From NCBI GenBank assembly GCA_001600055.1, contig BCIV01000014.1, forward strand, positions 607,528-671,527: DNA of 64,000 nucleotides, read 5' to 3'. Positions 56,159 through 64,000 of the stretch are shown in pieces. The position numbers were made by a program, and so were the translations under genes. How positions within the stretch are numbered: the stretch's first letter is position 1; the number at the start of each line of letters is the position of its first letter. The stretch comes from Filobasidium wieringae (lineage: Eukaryota > Basidiomycota > Tremellomycetes > Filobasidiales > Filobasidiaceae). Under the pieces are notes generated by a model, which searched no databases, was not told where the DNA came from, and saw only the letters and a program-made list of their open reading frames with translations.

Positions 56159-59100
56159 ATGGAGAAAGAAGATAACGGTATGGACATCGCTCCTACCAAC
56201 AAACTCACATACGACGGAACGGAAGTTGCCCTTGAAAGCGATGATAACAAGCTGGCCTACCAGGACGAGAAGTCGCAGGGGTTCACTAGTGCTGTCTATG
56301 AGGTCACAGCGCCCGATCTTCAAGACGTTGGGGAGATCGATGTCAAAGAGTATGTCGCTTTCCTTACCCTACGCTGTGATCTATCCCCGGATGCTGATTG
56401 TTCCGGGCCAGGGATTTGAACCTCACCCGTGAGGATTATCTTGCCGCTCTGGACTATGCGAAAGGATTGACTCTCGAGGATACTTACGCTATCATGCGGG
56501 AGTAAGTCTTAACCACTTACTGATCTGTTCAATCAATCTGATCCCAAGGTGTTCCCATCCTTCAGGGTCTCGACTCTTCATAAACACGACCCCAATTTCG
56601 ACACATCGATCATGACCCGTATCGACCGCTTTCTTACTGATAGTAGTATCATGGCTCAGCCCGAGGCACACGGGGATTTCATTCAAGAGATGAAGATCGA
56701 AGCCGCTTTGATCACCGACAACTCGCCGTACGCCATCGTCAGAGCGGTTGTATCCAATACTGATGACCCGGATCTGCCATGCGTGAGTCTGAGCAGATCT
56801 GACAGGTGCCCTTCGCAACTAACTATGGTGGATTGATAGTCAACCGTGAGAGCTTGGACGATTGGTATTATTTTCTGCGGGCTTGCGTCTTTTGTCAATC
56901 AATTCTTCAGTCAACGTCAACCGGCAATCAGTATCTCTGCAAACGTCGCTCAGTTGCTTAGTTTCCCTCTTGCCAAATTGTGGGAACGAGTCATGCCAGA
57001 CTGGAGCGTGAATATGTTTGGAACAACCATCAAGCTCAACCCAGGTCACTTCAACCAGAAGGAGGTACGTATGAGCGCGTTGCAGTTGATCGTGTGGACT
57101 GAGCATCTGATGTCCGTTGCAGCACATGCTGATCACCATCATGGCTAATGCTGGTTTCAATGGCCCTATCAGTGAGCACCCTACTCACAGCTAGTGAACA
57201 TCTCGAGCTGAATGTGGCGTGAATTTGCGGATCAGCGTACCAATTCGTCTTCATCCAATACTTGCCAAAATACTTTGATCAATCTTGGGCGGCGAGTTAC
57301 GGTTATAACATCTGTATCGGTCTGGGAAACACCTTCCTGGTGAGCCATCATTGCGTAGATATCTCGTCTGCTCAACGGGTCATAACCGTCCCCTTGTTAT
57401 GCTAAAGGGATTCGCTTTGGCGGGTGTTACGCGTCGATTTCTCGTGTACCCCGCGTACTGTGTATGGCCAAGTCTCATGGTAAGTATGACCAGGTCGGCT
57501 CGAACTCTATCTCCGCTTACAATTTTTGCAAGCACAGCAAACTATCGCTTTGAACTCTAGCTTCCATTCGGACAAAAATCCTGAAGTGATCGGGCCCTTC
57601 AATACCAGGTGGAGGGCAAGCAGGATGAAATGCTTCCTCATCTGCTTCGCAGGCATGTTCGTGTACTTCTTCTTCCCTGACTACATCTTCACTGCCTTGT
57701 CGATGTTCAATTGGCCGACTTGGATCGCTCCAGACAATCTGAAGCTAGCAGTACGTTAATTCTCAAGCTGATCTTCCCGACGAGCGCTAACGTCCTGATT
57801 TACGTCAGGCTGTCATGGGATCTCAATCCGGAGTCGGACTCAATCCCCTTCCTACATTTGACTGGAACTATGCCACCTCCTTCATCGATCCCTTGGCAAC
57901 TCCCTTGTTCTCGACAATTATGACCTTTGCAGGAACCCTAACGACCGCGCTGCTAACACTCGCGATATACTTCGGCAACGCTTTCAATACTGCCTACCGT
58001 GAGTGCGTCGAGGTTGACAGGTTGTACAAAGCTAACGAGTGTCCGTCGCAGTGCCTATGAACTTGAACGGAGCTTTCGATGGGTATGGGAATTCCTACAA
58101 TGTTTCAATGGTTTTGAACGACAAGAAACAGTTCGATCCCGCCAAATACGTTCAATATACGCCACCGTATCTCAGTGCCGGCTTCCTCTCGGGGTACCTC
58201 TTTGTGAGTCCGATGAACTTGTCTAGTCGCGGCAAAAGCTCTAAAACCCGTACGAACAGTCTTTCGCTATGCTTCCTGCGATGGTCAGCTTCGCATACCT
58301 TTACCACCGCCACGAGATTTGGAAGGGTTTGAGTTCGATGAACTTCAAGCTCAGATTCTGGGAGAAAAAGGAAAATCATGAAGACGAGGTCTTCCTTTTC
58401 AACGACGTGCATAACCGACTCATGCGCAAATACCCCGAAGGTGAGTTCGATCGTTTTCGTTTTCCTCCAACAATCCCTGAGTTCTGCCTATCGAAGTACC
58501 GGAATGGTGGTTTGTGACTATCGGAGTGCTTGCTTCGATCTTCTCGATTATTGGAGTTGTACATTGGCCAACCAACACTTCTTGGTCGGTCGTGCCATTC
58601 GGGTTCGCCATGACCCTCGTCCTTACTATCCCATCGGGGATCATCACAGCAGTCACCAATGTCGAGGTGACTTACAATATCGCAGCCGAATTCATAGGCG
58701 GTGTGGTAAGCTGATTGGCATTACCGAGTCGGATTATTCACCGCTAACGGTTGCTGAGCATTCCTAGGCTTACCCTGGAGACGGTATCTCGATGGACTTT
58801 TTCAAGTGAGTTAGATTCTAGACATTCATATCTAAACGTCTCATAATGCATTCCACCCTCAGATACTTTGGTTATTACCCCGCCGCCCAAGCCATATCGT
58901 TTGCCAGTGATATGAAGCTTGTAGGTATTCTCAACGGTGATTAATGGCGACGTATTGCATGCTGAAGCGTCCTTGTTATAGGGACACTATTTGAAAGTTC
59001 CTCCTCGGCAAACCTTCATGGTACAAGTCGTTGGCCAGCTGGTAGCTTGTTTGGTATCGGTAGGAGTTCTTCTCTACCAGTTCCAACTGCCGGGGATATG

Positions 59101-60014
59101 CGAGAAGGATCAAGTAGACAAATTCACTTGTAAGTGACAACCGGATCACGATCAGGTGGAGTTTAGAATACTGATTTTGCGACTATAGGCCCTGGAGTCG
59201 GAACAACATTCGGATCAACGGTCTTGTGGGGCGTGTTGGGACCGCAGAAGATCTTCAGAGGTCATTACAAGTGGATGCTTCTGGGTGGGTCGTCGTTTTG
59301 ATGCGGCCATCACATAACCTTACATCCTTCGTCTTGATCTTCAGCTTTCCCGTTCGGCTTCCTTATTCCGTTCCGTGAGTCAAGGCTATCGTCCATTAGA
59401 TCAATCACTCACTCCCGACCATGGCATCTCGATAGCTATCTACTTCTTACAAAAGAGGTTCCCAAGGAATAGTATTCTCCGTTCACTTCACTGCATTCCG
59501 TTCTTCTCTGGGGGTATCTACTTTGCTCCGTGAGTCGCAACTGCCATCTATACCGTTTCCGATCTTGCTGAGGAAGATGTTTCGTGTATTGCAGCTACAA
59601 TGTCTCTTATTATTGGCCGGCGGTAAGTCGATTCCATCAGACACGAAAGGGCCAATGGCTGATCTGAAAAACTTTACAGGTCCCGTTCGCATGCTTCTCC
59701 ATGGGATATCTGAAAAGCCGATACATTTCATTCTTCTCCAAATGTAAGCTGAATCCGGACTTGCGCCACGAGATTCTTACGCTGACTGCCTGTACTGCAT
59801 AGATAACTACGTTGTTGGAGCTGCGTTTGCCGTTGGTATTGCTCTTTCTGCCATAGTCGTCTTTGGTCTGAACGATCGAGATCTATCGCTTAACTGGTGG
59901 GGCAACACGGTTTCTTATGCCGGAATCGACGCCGCGGGGTTCGTTCTGAAGCCGTTACCAGATGTTGGTTATTTCGGGCCCGGCCCTGGTGAATTTGGCG
60001 CTCAAGACGGTTAA
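56159..60014 (+). CDS. Oligopeptide transporter, OPT family
   Basis: A gene of more than 15 exons from the ATG at 56159 to the stop at 60012-60014, encoding roughly 850 residues. OPT proteins import tetra/pentapeptides and glutathione (or siderophores in related clades) with protons across the plasma membrane. The acidic cytosolic N-terminus leads to DNSPYAIVRAVVSNTDD, the SPY-VR family signature, then TVRAWTIGIIFCGLASFVNQFFSQRQP. Other landmarks are LNPGHFNQKEHMLITIMAN (NPG motif), FVFIQYLPKYF, TYNIAAEFIGGVAYPGDG, FKYFGYYPAAQAI and HYLKVPPRQTF. About 14-16 membrane segments can be counted. The C-terminus is short (GFVLKPLPDVGYFGPGPGEF). The many hydrophobic exons were read by eye and not all boundaries fixed. 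Confidence 0.93.
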
Positions 60015-60264
60015 AAGTCGCCAATGACGATGATCGATAATGGAAAACAAATGAAACTCTGGTTGCGATGTCAGAGGACGAAATTAGGAGATATGGTTGT
60101 ACACTTCATGGTCGGAGCCAAATGCATAGTCTCCGCCAAACATCAATCCTATATCTGGTTGGAGCAGACCTGCATCTAGATTACATGCATCGTGATGAGC
60201 GAATATCGATAGATCTCGTCGGTACAGGCCGGCGGGTACATGACGTTTGGCGCATAAGCCGAAC

Positions 60265-62161
60265 TCATATCAGCGGTGACGCGCTGTGCCTACTCGCGAT
60301 TACTCTGTCATACACGTCGGCCAGGATCTCAAGGTTCCAGTCCTCCAGTTTGCGATGATACCGCTCCCAACTTTCACGAGCACAGACCTCGCCTTGCCAG
60401 AACGGCCGAGCAACTGGATCTGTGTGCATAGCGGGAGTGACCGACCGTACGCCCTTCCGTAGCCCGAGTATCACATCAACTTCGCTCTCTCCTGCTTGAT
60501 GCAGAAGGTACGCCAAGGGATCCAGATAGGGATATGAGTCTACGATTAGACGATGCAACAAGGTGGGAACCTAAAACTGGTCGAATGAGCTTGCAATCCG
60601 CCACAGACCTCTCTTTCCTTACCTTGGTGTTGATGGCCACGGCAATGGAAGCGCTTGCGCGTTGGCTCACATATTCGTTGTTGCGCCACGCAGGTACCAC
60701 CAGGTCCTAAGGCAAGTCCTCGTGAGATACGGCGCGAACGCTCGAGCTCGGTCGGCTCACCATATTCTCAAGGACCTCATAATTCTCCTCATAGCTCGTT
60801 CCCGGATGTAAATGGATGACTGTGCGGTTCAATAGGGCTGGAACGGGTACTGCACCTTTGTCGCTGCCCAATATATGCAGCTGGAACGCGTCCGTAGGGT
60901 CGATCGCCTCGAGTGTCAATAATTCTGTCATGCGGTATCCCCAGCTAGCGGGGTTCACTGCAGCGTTAAGGCTCGGGTGATCAGTCTTTTTCTCTGGCCA
61001 CCGATCCCGACACCGCTTACGTCCTATCGCCTTGTCCAGCTGTTCAAAGATCCGATCAAAGTGTCGCCTGCCAAGATCCAGGTCGCCCGGGATGGCCACC
61101 CGATCCACCTAGCCCACCCTCTTGGTACGAGTGGATTCGAAAGAAGGTATAGGGAAATGCTGTTGCAGATCGGAAGTCACGTCAGGGGTTCTTATCTAGC
61201 TACCTTTATTACTACCCAGACTTACGGCCACGAAAGTCTGTACTGGATATCGTGCCCACCCAGAATTTGACTATTCGATCGCCCAATCAGCCAATTCCCT
61301 TGCGTAAGCATTCGAAGTATGAGCGCCCAGAGAGATGTGCTGGAGACGCCCTTGCGTTGCGATTTGACCAAAGGCTGGTCGGTGTTGGTGAAACAGATTG
61401 CCTTCGTGGTGCATGCACAACACTTGAACAGCTTCAGAGTCAATCAAAGCCGATCGCATCGAGTCGGAGAGCCATCGCTGGTCACCTGAGTACCGATATC
61501 GGGCGCATGTATGCGCGGAAAGCCTTAGCTCAGTATGCGACAATATGCTCGGCTGCGATACGACTGACAGCTGGCCAACACGATCACATCGAGCTTTCCT
61601 TGCCTCAGGGCTTGTTCTAAACCACATTCACTGTCTTCAGTAGCCTCGCTGACCGTCGGTTTCGCGTGAAAACTCGTCAGAATGGCGGAGTGGCCGAATC
61701 GCCAATCTGTGCACATGGGCTTGACTCTTTCAGCGACAATCTCGAAGTTACTGATTCGACTTCACTTACAAGATCGATAACTTGTGACTTGCGCCCCCGA
61801 AAGCTCCGCTGCATAGATCAGTGCTCCCGCAACGTCTGTTTCGAAGTACAATTCATAAAACGGTAAGCGTCTCGCTCTGAGCTGGTATCACAGAGTCGTA
61901 AGACACAAGATGATCATCGATATCCTACCCTTGCCGGCTGAAATCCATTTTCACAATCTTGAACGTACCGTCATGAAACCCATATCCTTCATACACTCCT
62001 ACTCGAATGTTGCTGTAATCGAACGGCCCCGTCCGTGAGAAGCGCTGCCATGTCGTGAAACTTGAAGAAATGGTATGGCTCGCCCAGAAAAAGAACCCAA
62101 TCAGGGCGGCAAAAAGAGCAGTGGTTACTGGGTTCCACTTGGGCATTCTTGGTGCGTACAT
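60265..62161 (-). CDS. Type II membrane protein, probable glycosyltransferase-like enzyme
   Basis: A multi-exon minus gene. The first exon (62161 to about 61993) gives MPKWNPVTTALFAALIGFF, a short cytosolic tail plus one membrane anchor, then YEGYGFHD. Later exons read LPFYELYFETDVAGALIYAA, WRFGHSAILTSFHAKP, LRQGKLDVIVLASC, LCMHHEGNLFHQH, TQGRLQHISLGAHTS, DLDLGRRHFDRIFEQLDK, VIHLHPGTSYEENYEVL, LVVPAWRNNEYVSQRASAS and a C-terminus ending SRHSASPLI. The fold looks like a GT-B-type transferase: two Rossmann-like halves, with a late HPGTSYEENY segment and a polar loop. I do not know a named ortholog. The exon phases between anchor and body were partly checked (acceptor CAGAG near 61874). Confidence 0.55.
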
Positions 62162-62649
62162 GGCCGTGAAAAGTATCGAGCGAAACCGAGATCACTCGAA
62201 TCAGTGTCTCATGATCTATGATCAGTGCAAACGCAACTTCTTTCCTCACCTGGGCGAGCTTCATCGTCAATCGGGGTTAGGGGTTAGGGGTTAGATCGCT
62301 TCGGAAACATTTTGCTGCATCTCGGAAGCAGGTTGGTGGTGGTGAAACGAGGTTTGGGTCCGGAACTGCTGCGGAAGCAGAAAAAGATCGGGATGCGCGC
62401 GTAATGACGGGCCGTTTTGCGCCGCAAAAAAGCGCGTTTACTGTTTTAAATTTTCGTGGAAGCGGAATTGGGCAACTTCTTATCCTTTTGTTTGCCATCG
62501 TGACAAGACACCGTTGGAACCAAGTCAACATTTGTAGTGGCCGAGACGAAATTTCCGAGCATCTTTGAATCTCACTACCGGAGCGTATATCTGGTGACTG
62601 TGATGGTCTGGCTCTGATACAAACTCAAAACCCCTATCTATCACTTGCG
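62162..62649. other. Intergenic region with telomere-like tract
   Basis: Promoter of the membrane protein gene on the left and 3' side of the SDR gene on the right. The only notable element is the GGGGTTA tract listed separately. No gene supported. Confidence 0.5.
62273..62294 (+). repeat. Interstitial telomere-like repeat, three GGGGTTA units
   Basis: Three perfect tandem copies plus one base. Cryptococcus telomeres are reported as TTA followed by 3-5 G, so the unit matches that class. It is too short to be a telomere and lies inside a gene-dense region. Confidence 0.7.
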
Positions 62650-63766
62650 CTACTGCGCGTCGAAACCCCCATCTACCGACAGTATCGTCCCGGTGGTGTA
62701 CTGGTTCTCGATCAGAAACAAGATCCCGGTTGCAATATCTATAGGGTTTCCCATTCGTTTCATGGGAAACATGTTGTTGATCGCCTTGACCGGGAAAGCT
62801 CCACTCTTGATGGCGTAATCCAAAATATCAGTCTTGATTGCTCCAGGCGCAATTGCGTTGACCCTCACGCCTTGCGTGGCATACTCAATGGCGGCAGACT
62901 TGGTCAATCCTACGACCTAAAAATTCACAAAGCAAGATAACAAGGGTTGAGTTATAGTGGACTGCAATCGGACTACAATGGCAAGCAGTGCAGCCAATGT
63001 CCTGAACAATACTCATGGCATGTTTGGTGGCAACATAGGTACTGGAAAACGGGATACCATTAAGTCCTGCCATGGATGCAAGGTTGACGATTGCACCTCC
63101 ATTGAAATCTGACATTGCTTTGATCTATCGCATCTGACAAGCGATCAGTATAGAAGACTCTATCGAAGGAATCTAATGGGCATAGCTCACATACCTCTTG
63201 CTGCATGCACCAGAACAAACCTTCAACGTTGGTAGTCCACATAGAACGGAACTTCTCAGTAGACCAATCCGCCAGAGGCTTATCGTCCTGTTCAGATCAC
63301 GACGAACACAGTCAAACCTGTCATTTAGCATTCGGGCCGATCTGCTCGTTTGCACATGTCAAATCTCGGACTTACGTTGGCTATACCCGCGTTATTCACA
63401 GCTGCATCGAGGCGACCAAATTCCTTGATAACGGAACCTATCATCACCCGAACGGATTCCTCAATATTGACATCGGTCTCAACATATGTAGCAGTGCCTC
63501 CTGCACTCTTGATTTCTTCGACCACCTGATCGACCCGGGTTCGATGTCAGCGAGAGCACGAGGGAGAAGGTCATTGTAGTCGTCAGGTCACAGCTGGGTG
63601 TGTCTTTCTCAGCACATTGAGAGCTTACTCGTTGGCCCTCAACTTGTCTCCTACCGGCTACAGCGACTTTCCGCCCTTTTCTAGCCATCAAAAGGGCGGT
63701 CTCTTTACCAATACCTGAAGTGCCGCCCGTGATCAGAACGACCTTGGAGTCATCGATGGCAGTCAT
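62650..63766 (-). CDS. Short-chain dehydrogenase/reductase (SDR), classical type
   Basis: A multi-exon minus gene from the ATG at 63766 (MTAIDDSKVVLITGG) to the stop at 62650. It is an NAD(P)-dependent oxidoreductase with unknown substrate. Cofactor motif TGGTSGIG is at residues 13-20, followed by VAVAGRR, where the arginines after the second strand suggest NADP preference. LDAAVNNAG, NLASMAG with the catalytic serine, and STYVATKHA with the Y-x-x-x-K pair are present, then VRVNAIAPGAIKTDI and the C-terminal GTILSVDGGFDAQ. All catalytic residues are intact. Introns occur after GRR (about 63653), after NNAG (about 63375), and around 63175 and 62935. No targeting signal. Confidence 0.93.
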
Positions 63767-64000
63767 TGTCGGAAGGGTACGTGATGTTGGATGAGCGACG
63801 AGTCTGATAGCGCTTGGATTATTTTCACACTAGACCAACAAATTCCAGCATCCAGACCTTGACGCATAGCTGGCAGAGAACGCTGCCTTTAGTAGTACCA
63901 GTGTCCAAAGTATGAGAGACGAACGCTGACGACACCGGCTCGGCAGTTTCTCGAGGACGAACCTGCCTTGGTACGAAAGGATTTATTCTCGACCGGCTTT
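63767..64000. other. Region upstream of the SDR gene, window edge
   Basis: Presumed promoter of the SDR gene. No other feature seen before the window ends. Confidence 0.45.

Noticed and set aside
1..64000. CRISPR arrays, bacterial operons or integrated phage
   Set aside because: The sequence is eukaryotic with spliced genes; no direct-repeat/spacer pattern was seen.

Overview
The window is nuclear DNA of a basidiomycete fungus, most likely a Tremellomycete-type yeast (Cryptococcus/Kwoniella-like). The evidence is dense protein-coding genes on both strands, many short introns (about 45-90 nt) with GT...AG ends, fungal-only families (OPT and DAL5-type transporters, YAP-type bZIP factors, fungal CPDase), and a short interstitial tract of GGGGTTA units resembling the G-rich telomere repeat of this group. 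The species call is inference. Gene models below were assembled by hand from reading frames and splice sites; exon joins are given where they could be phased.

Left part (1-10.5 kb): the 3' end of HEM2 (heme synthesis); a five-exon DUF3435-like tyrosine-recombinase relative with a C-terminal zinc finger; the mitochondrial protease OMA1 with an apparent 6-nt exon; a peroxisomal ECH1-type dienoyl-CoA isomerase ending in SKL; a 2H cyclic phosphodiesterase; a small mitochondrial protein; and a glutathione peroxidase. 10.7-13.0 kb holds a long bZIP regulator with an unusual basic region, followed by about 4.6 kb with no convincing gene.

Middle part (17.6-31.3 kb): two uncharacterised minus-strand genes, an acidic/proline-rich SURP-like protein, a DAL5/ACS-family MFS transporter, then the most interesting locus: a secreted precursor with a signal peptide and two copies of W-S-(S/N)-G-P-Y-A-W bounded by dibasic sites, i.e. 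a Kex2-processed repeat peptide candidate, preceded by a 7-bp palindromic tandem repeat. Next come a decayed or unresolved gene, a SAM methyltransferase, a P-loop kinase pseudogene with three in-frame stops, and a cytosolic L-asparaginase.

Right part (31.4-64 kb): a large RhoGEF, a gene-poor 3 kb stretch, a leaderless GH3 glycosidase, an uncharacterised 490-residue protein, an intronless WD40 protein, a sequon-rich protein with a GPI-like tail but no visible signal peptide, a GMPPA-type sugar nucleotidyltransferase, an annexin with a Pro/Gln/Tyr-rich N-terminus, divergent from a canonical YAP-type bZIP, an uncharacterised gene, an oligopeptide transporter, a type II membrane protein of probable glycosyltransferase type, and a short-chain dehydrogenase. 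Most genes are housekeeping and unlinked in function; the only stretch that could be read as a functional cluster is transporter, peptide precursor, unresolved gene and methyltransferase at 21.4-28 kb, and that reading is speculative.
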